From assembly GCA_002316015.1 (NCBI GenBank), contig DCCS01000039.1:34185-76555 (forward strand): a stretch of DNA of 42,371 bases. The letters are read 5' to 3'. Below the pieces are notes generated by a model. The model was not told the origin of the DNA. It ran no database searches and was given only the letters and a program-made list of their open reading frames with translations. Source of the stretch: Prevotellaceae bacterium UBA1075. Its GTDB lineage: Bacteria > Bacteroidota > Bacteroidia > Bacteroidales > Bacteroidaceae. This document shows positions 26,701-35,400 of the stretch, in pieces. Numbering within the stretch: position 1 is the first letter of the stretch; every line of letters begins with the position of its first letter. Both the position numbers and the translations under genes were made by a program.

Positions 26701-26940
26701 GCTAAACTCCCGCTGGTCGCTTACAATTGAAAAGAGTGCATTCTTGTTGCATACAATTGCATCAGGCACGGATATGTTTTGAATGCCAACATACACACAC
26801 CTCTCTATATTTTGATTGTTCCGTACAAAAGGCAGTCTATCCCAAATGTTGCCTTTGCGTTCTGCTACCGATATCTTCCAGGACATTTCAACGTTCACCT
26901 TAGAACGCTTCCCATTTTTTAAGTCAATTATTAAATCCAT
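23725..26940 (-). CDS. Hsp70-like ATPase with large N-terminal beta-rich region
   Basis: Residues 1-460 of this 1071-residue protein are beta-rich and unrecognised, perhaps several Ig-like units. Residues 470-920 form an Hsp70-type ATPase: phosphate-1 WLCVDYGSSAIVCKYD (472-487), VVLTYPNTYTPTHLRILRD with VSESDAVTAYYL (655-701), the counterpart of the Hsp70 VPAYF and INEPTAAA segments, phosphate-2 VYDMGAGTLDITVLD (721-735), and adenosine VILSGRSCRLQVLRRA (865-880). The usual Thr/Asn after the first glycine of phosphate-1 is replaced by Ser-Ser. About 150 further residues follow. No signal or membrane helix. It precedes the GrpE-like gene by 28 nt, as would suit an ATPase and its exchange factor. 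Confidence 0.87.
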   Translation of the reverse strand: MDLIIDLKNGKRSKVNVEMSWKISVAERKGNIWDRLPFVRNNQNIERCVYVGIQNISVPDAIVCNKNALFSIVSDQREFSMKNPVKVNLTQKDTPFQLYFNQQAISDCKETQQRTPRKYTISFDVVVLDESKSMIDSHKECIDITFASLNVVPCFDIYVEKSSIQYNSQLSEVKVGSVVAWIEEAYKYTPKLIIDTGIKIFDREDDMGDVLFFKAKDGSRTQHLNGLLKPSRKKLQSFDMYIDLSRMGNPIDEEKCLTIMAKSKFSLEYSPEVIQPLPEEKDQIVIKRDGQSAELKVMIDDDVDVPLTYMTDGENVSISKFSFTPNSKMQRQLTVGLANVATDGSVRQAGVTIRNFSISDSVCGNVKVLDDKGRILSMFTTIDGDCWEQLNSNGGLFLKNGKDSRTSLDFTFNPTQIAEVVGTDGGCDFAVDTVLSFDYYENKKGLSCFDDDFKHFSMTVHWNLKLEPYPEWLCVDYGSSAIVCKYDKNIIDLKQQKDKVYSDERNGYGKFTDDAFEGGTKFLSSDILFHELNPNQTDTSLCVEQTNTEPYNTLAVCLSPTSSLVVKEVQRQLPCLKILVGNEFLPENAYFNLFQYLRNDEKTGKPGRVKVEDAKTANEKSCLSNVTNIFEEAYNELFKYFVSPVTGDKRKLNKVVLTYPNTYTPTHLRILRDIANRTFPYLREGYLKFVSESDAVTAYYLANWTKFNKGGDIKVKETVLVYDMGAGTLDITVLDKHAACTQKIEVEVKGKIGTGKAGNYLDYTIACILQELGLIPMQLVSTDFVANSAIRVDMLNLKNAIKAEIKPNLVPGKTITCTIGRRSLSVEADKIISHPKFQKYLNDVTTGIFNQIKTYVGGDIDVTTVILSGRSCRLQVLRRAIVKSANNLSTGHVRLVVFDSHKDEEKTLVAEGAIAQVSKFDISTSKVKIKSPRLCASYGIVFQELGGHLRYVELLNHNDIPNTEVSGMFEGESICVNGTSSSAYIRLVQTYMSPEETEANYNIGNTEFISDMEEFDMANFKNADILNMKLRLERDNNVSLWVNGLKSVASTPKGVDLTSSITKQSIWPVTI

Positions 26941-26992
26941 ATATACTTGCGTGTACTCTCGTTATAAGTTATTGGAACACCTTTCTGAAATC

Positions 26993-28264
26993 TCACATGT
27001 GGCTTATTTTAATAGATTCATTGTCGGGAGTGTAAGCTGTGGCCATTTTAAAACCTTTGTACGCCAATACGCAGATTATAATCACGAACAGAAGTATAAA
27101 CACCACATCCCAAAAAATCACTATCGACTGTACATCTTCCGCCCAAAACCACCACAGGAAGTCAGGCATTGCAATCTTTCCAAAGATTCTAGCATCGTCT
27201 TTCAAGACAACAGACTGAGTTATTGTGAGTCCCTTTCTGTAATCCTCGTCATACGGATTCATCACAAGACCATTGTATACACTATCCTTGTAATTCACCC
27301 AGACTTTCAATGTCACGGAGTCACCTTCAGAAAGGAGACCTTTGTCTATTGTTTGTGCAAGTTTGCAACCATTACCTCTATACATTTTATGCTTGTCGTT
27401 TAGGATTAATTCCATTCTAACGACATTGTACTTGGAATCAGTCGTGCTCAAATCCAGGTCGAAAACATAACCACCACGTACTTTCTTGAATGGAAGTTGT
27501 GCAGGAATGTTGGCTATGGATTGTATGGATGGTATTACGACAGGGCACACTTTGTATACAGCCAGAACAAATGGGTCTCTGAAAATATGTGCAAACACAT
27601 GTTTATATTGTCCGTAAAATCTTACCGGCTCAAAGCGAAACCGTTTATTGATATACTTTAATTTACGGAAAACGCTCTCCTTACAAGGTGCAATGCGCGA
27701 ACCTTCTGATGTTGAAATATTGTTCCATTCCAATTGGTAGTTATCATCAATGCCATTCACCTTCTCGTCGCTTAACATTAAAATATACGTTTCGTTCGCT
27801 CCGAGATTGGACCTTTGCCGAACTGCCTGAAGTATATATTGTTTGGCGGCAGACTGAAAAGAAGCCTTGTTACTTCCCACAAAACGCTTATGCTGTATGG
27901 CAGTCATGCTTGCCCAATCACCAAATGCAGAGAAATTCACTTTGTTCTGCTTCAACCATAATGCCGTATTACCATTTGAAATGTGTGGCACGAAAGCAAA
28001 TCTATCGAAGTCGGGGTTAGACAGGTCAATCTGATATGTAACCAACGAGAGATAATCATTTTTGTTGTAGCCATAATAGACATTCAACAGGTTTTCGACA
28101 TACACCCTGGTTGAAACCCTGAGCAATTCTTGGCTATATGTAGGCATTGCACCATCTACAGCAACTATAAAATGCCTATTCAAGTGCGTATTGCTTCTGT
28201 TAGCCATAGCATCATTGCGGTATAACAGCAAAAGGCAACAAACAAAAAGACCTGTTCCTTTCAT
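26993..28264 (-). CDS. vWA-like membrane protein with degenerate metal site
   Basis: The product (423 residues from the ATG at 28264) starts with a signal peptide (MKGTGLFVCCLLLLYRNDAMA). It continues with a domain shaped like vWA: HFIVAVDGAMPTYSQ at about 31-45, where DxSxS would be expected but only Asp37 is kept, and a later strand ILMLSDEKVNG. The rest is beta-rich. One membrane helix lies near the C-terminus (VIFWDVVFILLFVIIICVLAY) with a short tail inside the cell. I chose 28264 over a start 36 nt upstream because the signal peptide begins there and it follows the previous stop by 14 nt. It is probably a structural partner of the intact vWA protein. Confidence 0.78.
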   Translation of the reverse strand: MKGTGLFVCCLLLLYRNDAMANRSNTHLNRHFIVAVDGAMPTYSQELLRVSTRVYVENLLNVYYGYNKNDYLSLVTYQIDLSNPDFDRFAFVPHISNGNTALWLKQNKVNFSAFGDWASMTAIQHKRFVGSNKASFQSAAKQYILQAVRQRSNLGANETYILMLSDEKVNGIDDNYQLEWNNISTSEGSRIAPCKESVFRKLKYINKRFRFEPVRFYGQYKHVFAHIFRDPFVLAVYKVCPVVIPSIQSIANIPAQLPFKKVRGGYVFDLDLSTTDSKYNVVRMELILNDKHKMYRGNGCKLAQTIDKGLLSEGDSVTLKVWVNYKDSVYNGLVMNPYDEDYRKGLTITQSVVLKDDARIFGKIAMPDFLWWFWAEDVQSIVIFWDVVFILLFVIIICVLAYKGFKMATAYTPDNESIKISHM

Positions 28265-28278
28265 TTCTTTTTCACTAT

Positions 28279-28800
28279 TCAAAATAAATGTACTCGGCAC
28301 ATCACGTTGTTAACGTGATTCAGTAACAAATTTGAGTTTACCTTTTTAAGTTTTACCACATCGGTGATGGGATAGAAAGCCACAACGCCTTGGGCAGCCA
28401 TATGGGTCGTATGCCTTTTCTCTCTGTCATAGGTGATGCGTAAGGCATACCTGTGAAGAACATCTACCTCTTTTTGAACTCTCGGCTTGCTTGCTATATA
28501 CACATTCCAAGTGGACACCCCTGTATGTGAGTTCTCGGCCTTGACTGGCACGAGGACTTCGGGGAGGGCACTGGGGGCAAACCCGGTGCAGATGGAGGCT
28601 TTGTTGGACGCTTCCTTGATTTTTACATCTGTTGTGACACTGTATGTGTACATATCGCGATGGTATCTTGTCAAAGACTTGACTCGATGTGTGGTACTCT
28701 CCTTGGGACTCTTGCCACCTTGCATGACATGCTTGAGAATCTCTCGCTGCGATGCCGATGGCAGGTGCCAGTATACCCTGTGTCGTGCCACGGACAACAT
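28279..28800 (-). CDS. First gene of the operon, unknown function
   Basis: The 173-residue product (MLSVARHRVYWHLPSASQRE at its start) matches nothing I know. It is basic, with a beta-like second half (VYIASKPRVQKEVDVLHRYALRITYD), and has no signal or membrane helix. I place the start at the ATG at 28800, 12 nt after the -7 box at 28813-28820; this leaves a leader of only a few bases. A longer frame beginning with TTG at 28842 is impossible because it would include the promoter. The stop lies 14 nt before the next gene. The short leader and odd composition leave some doubt that it is coding. Confidence 0.5.
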   Translation of the reverse strand: MLSVARHRVYWHLPSASQREILKHVMQGGKSPKESTTHRVKSLTRYHRDMYTYSVTTDVKIKEASNKASICTGFAPSALPEVLVPVKAENSHTGVSTWNVYIASKPRVQKEVDVLHRYALRITYDREKRHTTHMAAQGVVAFYPITDVVKLKKVNSNLLLNHVNNVMCRVHLF

Positions 28801-28812
28801 TGTTGCCAAATG

Positions 28813-28843
28813 CAAATTTAACGATTTACCCCCCCCTACCAAA
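28813..28843 (-). promoter_or_regulatory. Promoter of the tubulin/Hsp70-like operon, with G8 spacer
   Basis: On the minus strand TTTG (28843-28840), 19 nt, then TAAATTTG (28820-28813) match the Bacteroidetes promoter exactly in sequence and spacing. The spacer holds eight consecutive G (28836-28829). Slippage by one base would change the spacing to 18 or 20 and so promoter strength. It is the only good promoter seen upstream of the roughly 18.8-kb gene set. Confidence 0.75.
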
Positions 28844-28867
28844 TTATTCCGAAAAAATTTTCAAATG

Positions 28868-28908
28868 ATGAACTTATATGAACCGGATAACGTGTTTTTC
28901 AACACAAA
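28868..28908. repeat. 41-bp direct repeat, left copy
   Basis: This stretch, ATGAACTTATATGAACC at its start and TTTTTCAACACAAA at its end, matches 37223-37263 at 35 of 41 positions in the same orientation. It contains a small hairpin (GTGTT-TTTC-AACAC) and lies just upstream of the operon promoter, in the divergent gap of about 400 nt between 28800 and 29205. Confidence 0.85.
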
Positions 28909-29061
28909 CAAGAGCGGATAGAAGGTTGAAGAGTCTTTGTTAGTCTCTTCTGCACGGATGATTACTCTTGGGACAATTTGTGCTTGGACAACTAAAGCGA
29001 AAGCTTTTGTGCTCGGTTTGTGCCATTCGGGAAAGAGATTATAGACAAACATCCGCAGGAA

Positions 29062-29136
29062 ACCAGATGCGGCATCCACATCTGGTATGGCAAAACACCC
29101 ACAAGTTGTATAACGAAAATGCCACATGTTGTATAA
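29062..29136 (+). promoter_or_regulatory. Hairpin and duplicated motif upstream of the DUF4143 gene
   Basis: A perfect 8-bp inverted repeat, ACCAGATG/CATCTGGT (29062-29069 and 29079-29086), is followed by two copies of a 15-nt motif, CCACAAGTTGTATAA (29099-29113) and CCACATGTTGTATAA (29122-29136). They differ at one base and start 23 nt apart. The second ends 16 nt before the -33 element, a place that suits an activator or repressor. Confidence 0.6.
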
Positions 29137-29152
29137 TTGCAGGCAAAACCTG

Positions 29153-29183
29153 TTTGTTTTTCAAATGATATTCACTACCTTTG
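29153..29183 (+). promoter_or_regulatory. Promoter of the DUF4143 ATPase gene
   Basis: TTTG (29153-29156), 19 nt, then TACCTTTG (29176-29183) are a textbook Bacteroidetes promoter. The transcript should start near 29190, which supports the start codon at 29205 and rules out an earlier frame start at 29181. Confidence 0.85.
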
Positions 29184-29204
29184 CATCCACAATCGAAAGA
29201 GGAT

Positions 29205-30482
29205 ATGAAACAATACAGACCTCGTATAGCAGACAGAATGTTGAGTCGCAGACTAATGGGAGTTGGCGCGGTTCTTATACAAGGGCCAAAGTGGTGCGGC
29301 AAGACAACAACAGCCGAACAACAAGCCAAGAGTGTCGTGTATATGGACGATCCTGAGTACATGGAGCAAAATATAGAGCTGGCAAACCTTTCCCCAAAGA
29401 AACTTCTTGCTGGTGCGACACCGCGCTTGATTGATGAATGGCAACTTGCGCCACAACTGTGGGATGCCGCACGGTTTGAGGTTGACCACAGAGATGAAGA
29501 AGGACAGTTCATATTCACCGGCTCTGCGGTTCCTGCCGATACGGACAAGATTCACCACTCCGGCACGGGCAGGTTTGCATGGCTTACGATGAGGACGATG
29601 AGTCTCTATGAGTCGGGAGAGTCCACAGGCGAAGTCAGTTTGGGTGATTTGTTCAGCAATCCGGATGCAGATGTCTTTGGAACAAACAGCCTGAACATAG
29701 ATTCTATAGCATGGCTCATTTGCCGGGGCGGTTGGCCAAGAGCCACCACAATCAACAAAGAAGTGGCACTGGATATGGCATATAGATATTACGAGGCTGT
29801 CGTCAACAACGATATTTCTCGTGTTGACAATGTCAGGCGTGATACCGAAAGAACGAAAAGGATATTGCGTTCTATAGCAAGAAATCAATGTGCTCAGATT
29901 TCCATAAACGCCATTTGTGCAGACATTGAGAACAATGACACGATTTCTACAAACCGGCTAACAATAGCCTCTTATATAGAGGCATTGAAGAAAATTTTTG
30001 TGCTGGAAGATTCTCTCGCATGGAACCCGAACTTACGAAGCAAGACTGCGACAAGGAGTTCCGAGACTCGATATTTCTCTGACCCCTCTATAGGAGTCGC
30101 AGTATTAGGGATTGGGCCGAACGACCTCATAAACGACCTCTGCACCATGGGACTGTTCTTTGAGTCAATGTGTGTCAGGGACTTAAGAGTCTATGCAGAT
30201 GCGCTGGAAGGTTCCATCTATCACTATCGTGACAGCAATGGTTTGGAATGTGATGCCGTCTTACATTTGAGGAATGGCAGTTACGGCCTGATAGAAATAA
30301 AATTAGGCGGCGAGAAAAATATAGAAGAAGGAGCGAAGAACCTGAAACTTCTTGCTTCCAAAATAGACACCACAAAGATGAAAGCACCATCGTTTCTTAT
30401 GATACTTACAGGCATCACGAAGTATGCCATACGACGTGAGGACGGTGTGTATGTAGTTCCTGTAGGGTGTCTGAAGGACTAA
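29205..30482 (+). CDS. AAA_14 / DUF4143 ATPase
   Basis: The 425-residue product has a P-loop near the N-terminus (GPKWCGKT, 27-34), the Walker B region PRLIDEWQLAPQLWDAAR and the sensor-like FTGSA, typical of AAA_14 ATPases. Its C-terminal DUF4143 domain includes GLFFESMCVRDLRVYA and the nuclease-fold pattern ECDAVLHLRNGSYGLIEIKLGG. In many members the Asp and Glu-x-Lys of that pattern look like a restriction-endonuclease-like fold, but nuclease activity has not generally been shown. The family is very common as single genes in Bacteroidetes and archaea. It has its own promoter and runs opposite to the surrounding genes, ending convergent with the helicase. Role unknown; a link with the neighbouring systems is not implied by the layout. 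Confidence 0.92.
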   Translation: MKQYRPRIADRMLSRRLMGVGAVLIQGPKWCGKTTTAEQQAKSVVYMDDPEYMEQNIELANLSPKKLLAGATPRLIDEWQLAPQLWDAARFEVDHRDEEGQFIFTGSAVPADTDKIHHSGTGRFAWLTMRTMSLYESGESTGEVSLGDLFSNPDADVFGTNSLNIDSIAWLICRGGWPRATTINKEVALDMAYRYYEAVVNNDISRVDNVRRDTERTKRILRSIARNQCAQISINAICADIENNDTISTNRLTIASYIEALKKIFVLEDSLAWNPNLRSKTATRSSETRYFSDPSIGVAVLGIGPNDLINDLCTMGLFFESMCVRDLRVYADALEGSIYHYRDSNGLECDAVLHLRNGSYGLIEIKLGGEKNIEEGAKNLKLLASKIDTTKMKAPSFLMILTGITKYAIRREDGVYVVPVGCLKD

Positions 30483-30540
30483 GAACACGATTCCTCAAGT
30501 GGCGTAACTGTCGTCGCGCTAAGATTTAACACACGACCAA

Positions 30541-30572
30541 ACAGGCATTCAGCAAATCCATTTGCCACCTGT
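30541..30572. terminator. Possible bidirectional hairpin between convergent genes
   Basis: An outer ACAGG/CCTGT pair (30541-30545, 30568-30572) and an inner GCAAAT/ATTTGC pair (30552-30557, 30560-30565) could fold together, followed by AAAAAG on the plus strand. It lies between the DUF4143 and helicase gene ends, but lacks a good T run, so it is only a candidate. Confidence 0.3.
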
Positions 30573-30657
30573 AAAAAGTGTCAAGTTACTACCACGATGC
30601 CAACCAACCCGACAGGTAAAATTCGCCATTTCTGAGCAATTCCCTTTGTCATAATGT

Positions 30658-32427
30658 TTAGTCCAAAAACTTCAAATCGCCGATCTGCGCAGGATTTCCT
30701 TTTTTCTTTGCAGGAGCATAAACCATCTGCTCTCTGCTTAAATTTTCCAAATACAGGCGCACTGTAGGGTTTATGGTCGGGAATGAGAGCAGGTCTTTGT
30801 CTGCTATGATTATCGTATGCTCTTTGGCTCGGCTCGTCGCCACATTGAAAAGATGCGGTTCCAGGGTACGGATGTACGAGACGTTGGGCACGAAGAAAAT
30901 AGTGATGTCTGTCGTGAGTCCCTGGATTCGCGCTACCGTGTCAACACGCACATTCTTTCTCGCGCCCACGTTTTGTAAGATTGCGCGTTGCAATGCCCTT
31001 GTTGTATTTCTCATGCAAGTAAGCACCGCCACCTCCGCATCGGGATTATCATCCAGAATACTCTTGACGATGTATGCCACCATAGAAAATGCAAATTCAG
31101 AGGCTGTCGCTCCTGCATCCATATCGGTAAGGATAAGGGATGGCCCTCCGTCATTATTAAGTACCCTTTTTAAGGATGGATAAAATCGCGAAGAGGGTGT
31201 TGCCCTTGACACCAGGGTATTCTCATAAAAAAGTCCAGTGTAGTTGGCAGTTCTTGGACCAAACCTGTAAGTCACCGTAAGTTGGTAAGTTGGGAATTTG
31301 CTTCTTTCTGCCATAAGCTCAAATCCATTGACCATACAGTCGTATTCTCCCAGCCTTATTCTATCTTTATTTAACGAGACGATAGGAGCAAGCTGTTTGG
31401 TGTCCCCCACCCACAAGCACTTCTTCCCCATCTTCTTGCTGGCAGCGAACATGGCAAACAGGGCTTGGCTTGCCTCGTCCATAATGATATAGTCAAATGG
31501 CTGTTCAACGCTCAGTTCTGAAGCAAATCCACTTGTTATATAATAGGTGGATAATATGAGGCTTGATGCCATGGCCACAATGGGTGCAACGGGCTCAATG
31601 AACTTGTTCTCCTTCTGTTCGTCAATTGTAATGTTGGTTTTGAACACCCTCTTTTCCCGAAGCATTTCTGATAGCGCAGGCTTTCCAGCTATCTCCATCA
31701 ATGCCCTGTTGGTCATGGCTGTGACAAGCACAGATTTTCCCTCAGAACACAATCTTGCACACAAATCCGCTATCAGATAGGTTTTGCCAGTTCCTGGAGG
31801 GCCTTGCAGAACCAAAGAGTCAGTAAGTTGAAGTTGCTTGCACACATAATCTGTAGTATCATGCGCCTTTATGAGAGAGACGTTTTTGGTGATATTTCCA
31901 TAGTTCGCATCCAGAATGGAAGACGAGGATGGCGTCAGGTCCTTGCTCACCAACTTCTGCAGGTTCAGGATGTAGTCAATGGGAGGACGCTGAGGAGCGA
32001 AAACGAGAACTACACCTGGCACTTCAGAAACCCGCTGGGCAAAGCTCAGGCTCACCCTACTGAATCCCACTATCGAGTAGTTCCTGTCATCTGAGGCGGA
32101 ATGCCATATACACACAGAGTCTGTAGCGTCGTACCTTTCCTTGTAAAGGTCACGATAGGTACGATTGCCCCAATTCCTGTAATCCCGCAATTCCTTGGGG
32201 AGCAGCATACACAGCAGGAACTCACCCTTGCGGGGCAGAGAGCGATTGTTGGAAAACCTGACAATCATCTCTCCGCCCTTAAAGGTTATCAGTTGCCCCA
32301 CAAATATTTCCCCTGAATCTTTCAGCAAAGACAGTGCCGAACTCAAGAACTTTTTCTTGTACTCTTCCGTTTCTGCCTTTAGTTCATCCTCCAGGAACTG
32401 CCAGTGTTGTTGGCGTGATATTTGCAT
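30658..32427 (-). CDS. SF1 helicase, UPF1/DNA2-like
   Basis: The 589-residue product has the superfamily 1 motifs in order: Walker A GPPGTGKT (209-216), motif Ia TAMTNRAL, Walker B MDEAS (316-320), motif III GDTKQL (341-346), a TYRFG stretch (386-390), VARIQG near 498-503 and the arginine-finger motif VATSRAK (529-535). The N-terminal 150 residues are beta-rich and may bind nucleic acid, as in UPF1-like enzymes. It should unwind or travel on DNA or RNA using ATP. The gene starts 3 nt after the GHKL ATPase gene, so the two are translated together and very likely work together. Defence against phage is the usual role of such pairs, but this is inference. Confidence 0.92.
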   Translation of the reverse strand: MQISRQQHWQFLEDELKAETEEYKKKFLSSALSLLKDSGEIFVGQLITFKGGEMIVRFSNNRSLPRKGEFLLCMLLPKELRDYRNWGNRTYRDLYKERYDATDSVCIWHSASDDRNYSIVGFSRVSLSFAQRVSEVPGVVLVFAPQRPPIDYILNLQKLVSKDLTPSSSSILDANYGNITKNVSLIKAHDTTDYVCKQLQLTDSLVLQGPPGTGKTYLIADLCARLCSEGKSVLVTAMTNRALMEIAGKPALSEMLREKRVFKTNITIDEQKENKFIEPVAPIVAMASSLILSTYYITSGFASELSVEQPFDYIIMDEASQALFAMFAASKKMGKKCLWVGDTKQLAPIVSLNKDRIRLGEYDCMVNGFELMAERSKFPTYQLTVTYRFGPRTANYTGLFYENTLVSRATPSSRFYPSLKRVLNNDGGPSLILTDMDAGATASEFAFSMVAYIVKSILDDNPDAEVAVLTCMRNTTRALQRAILQNVGARKNVRVDTVARIQGLTTDITIFFVPNVSYIRTLEPHLFNVATSRAKEHTIIIADKDLLSFPTINPTVRLYLENLSREQMVYAPAKKKGNPAQIGDLKFLD

Positions 32428-32430
32428 GCT

Positions 32431-35400
32431 TTAGTCAATTGTTGTGGTAGAATCTGGCTCTATTGTCTCTTTTGCAAGCTGTGGCTTTATATCAAACATC
32501 TCCTCCATTGTCTGTCCAAGGTACAAAGCATAGTCCTTCCCCGAAATAGACTTTTGAGGTATTGCTGGCTTGCAATTATACAATTCTGCTATCACAGGAA
32601 TTTCCTTCTCACATGACACTTTGATGGATTCAACACTTTGGGTAAGTTCCCTGGGGACATCATGGAAAGGCCGTGGCTCCTTGAACCCATGAGGCATGTT
32701 GTTGCCGTAAGCATAGGATATGCTCGCACCACACTCTTCGGCAACCGTTGCTAAAGTACGGGCCAAGGATTGCGCTCCACTTTCTTGGGACTCTATGGTT
32801 ATGTAGTTGACTGGTAGAGCATATTCAGGAATGCACTGCAATCCATCCGTTCTGGTAAGCACCCACAGCATCGAACCTGGTTTTTGCAGCAGCAGGTAAT
32901 CATACCAATTAAGACCAAAGTCGCGGTATTCCGGCCCTAAATAACTATGAACTACCAATGGGATTTCTTTTCCATCCGGCCCATAGACACCATACAACTG
33001 ACTGAAACTGTCCATCCCTATTCGTTTTTCGTCAAATTTATAGCCAAGATGCTTTTCCTCCTCTATATGTTTGAAATAGTTGACGACACGCCTCTTGGCC
33101 TCGCTCACATAATAGACAACCTCAACGTCTGACAGCCCAGCATATTGGGATTCTTTTACCTGATAGTCAATAATTTTCCCATCGGGAGTATTAATCTTCA
33201 CATGTGGAGTGTGAGGGAGATTGAAGAGTCTTTCTACCAGAGGCCTCCCATCTGTATTCTTTCCATCACTCTTCTCTTCCTCCTCAGTGTTGCCATCCGT
33301 TGGTTCATTCTGCTCCTCAGACCCATCTGAAGCCTTTGGCCTCACACGTGGTTTTCCCCCCTGTATGAATTTCTTTAATTCTTCAAGATTGGCGACAATG
33401 TTCTCTAATTCCTCTTCAGAGAATGCGTTTCCCATCTTGCCAAGATTCTTCCTCTTTTCGGGTGTCCACACAACATTGAGAAGTATAGTGTCCTTCTTGG
33501 GGAAGGTCTTTGGGAAATTATCAGGAGAGAAATTCCGTTCGTCTTTCCACTCCTCCAATAACATGTGCACAGCCTCGCAGTAATCTTTGTCCTGCCAGTT
33601 TTTGGGGTTTTCGTAGGATTCGGATACTTTGTCATCAACCAGCTTGAACGCGGATGAGCAGTCCAGCGATTGCTCAGGCTGTATGTGACAACGTTTGTCC
33701 GCAAGCAGGGAGCGATACTCCTCTTCTTCAGGGACAAGCAGAGCTATGATGTCCTTAATGATTCCAGGAATGCAGCCGTCCTCTTTCTTGAGCGCGCCGA
33801 CTGGGCAGAATATGCCTTTTTGATTGGGGAAGACGGCGAAACCATCATATTTTATGCCAAAGGCAAGTAAGCACTTGTAATACTTGTTGAGTATCTCAAA
33901 CAGCTCTTGCTCCCCCATTTCTCCTATCCGTGTGCGTAGGCTATCTATGGTACCATCGTCTTTTATCTTTTGGGCAAGCATGTTTGCGATGATTCTATCA
34001 CTTTCTTTCCACAACTCGGCCTCATCACAGTTGACGTAAGAGGCGTTGGGCATATTTTCTTTCCCAAGTATTGACTGTGCCACAGACTGAAGGGCATACT
34101 GGTTCTTTGCAAAATCGCTGCCCTCATCTTTGGGAAGAAGATTCAGCAAGAACAAAGCCACTTGCTCCAAATCATCCTGCGGGTAAGAATGGTATGTGCC
34201 ATAGAAATAGTTCCCCAAATAAGAGCTTTGTTTAGGCGCCATCTTCTCATTCAAATCGTGCGCGAAGTCAGAAATTCCCTTTGACGAATTCACGGAAAAA
34301 GCCTCGGCATCCATATCCTTGTGCAATAGGATTTTCTTGTAGTCCATAGACACGCGCAGGAAGACCTCGTCCTTGAGTTCTTCGGGAATACCTTTGTCAA
34401 CGAACAATGCCTTTTGCTCACAGAAGCCTCCGTGCTGATTGGGCAGCACTGGATATATATTGAAACGCTTGGCATCAACATCCAGCGTTTTCAGAGTATT
34501 GTTAAGCCATTTCGCGTCAAGTCCATCTGGAAGTTCGGACAGGCGTCCCTTGTTCTTGAGCGTTGTCAGCGCTGTCGTCACAAACCAAGCGTCAATCTCT
34601 TTCCAGGCTCCTTCCAGCAAGTTGCTGTCTTCTGTGGGTATGGCATCCTGAAGGGAATATAAATCCTTGGCGATAGACAAGAAGCCAGATCGCCTATCCA
34701 GGAATTCCTCTTTGTATTTTTCCTTATCTGTGGGAACGACCTGCAGAAGCGGAAGCAGCCGACTTAATTTCTCTGATGTCCCATCGTCTATGATATCTTT
34801 GGCCAGACGGTTGATATCCGCGCTATAGCTTTGTGAGTTGTATTTGCTGTCCAGCGTGACCTCCGTAATCTTGTCATTGAGCAGAAGGGGCTTGACGTCT
34901 TTCCCTAATTTGCCCAGCAATTCAATGATGAATGGAGTGACATTCTCCCCCTGCTTGAAGTCATTCGCGCCACGCTTCAGCAAGTCACCGTTCATGTTGG
35001 GCAACAGGGCATGTTCCTTTAGCAACAGTTCGTTATACCGAACGATGTGGCGCAGAAATTGATTGTACCAGCCAGGTAGAGATTGTCCGCCCTGGAGTGA
35101 AACAGGAATACCTTGCCAATTTCCCCTTTTTTCAATGTCCTTGCACAAGTCTTCTGTTTCCCATATCTCTGTCCCGCCTTTCCAGGCATATTGCGCCCAG
35201 GCATGGTTCTCTTCCGCGAGTTTGTCCGGATACAGGGAAGCGAGGAGTTGCAGTACACCCTTCTCGTCTTCTTCCTTAGACTCCTTTACGATGATACAGT
35301 CAGAGAGTTTCTTGTACTCTGTGCCCGTTCGGGGCTTTACCACAGGATACTTCGACAGAATCTCCCGGTACTTGTTGATGACGTTTTCCGTGTACCACTT

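Noticed and set aside
28861..29127. 88-codon minus-strand frame across the 41-bp repeat
   Set aside because: It runs through the regulatory motifs of the DUF4143 promoter region and ends in the repeat; no family is seen. The same ending occurs in the broken Nudix frame only because of the repeat.
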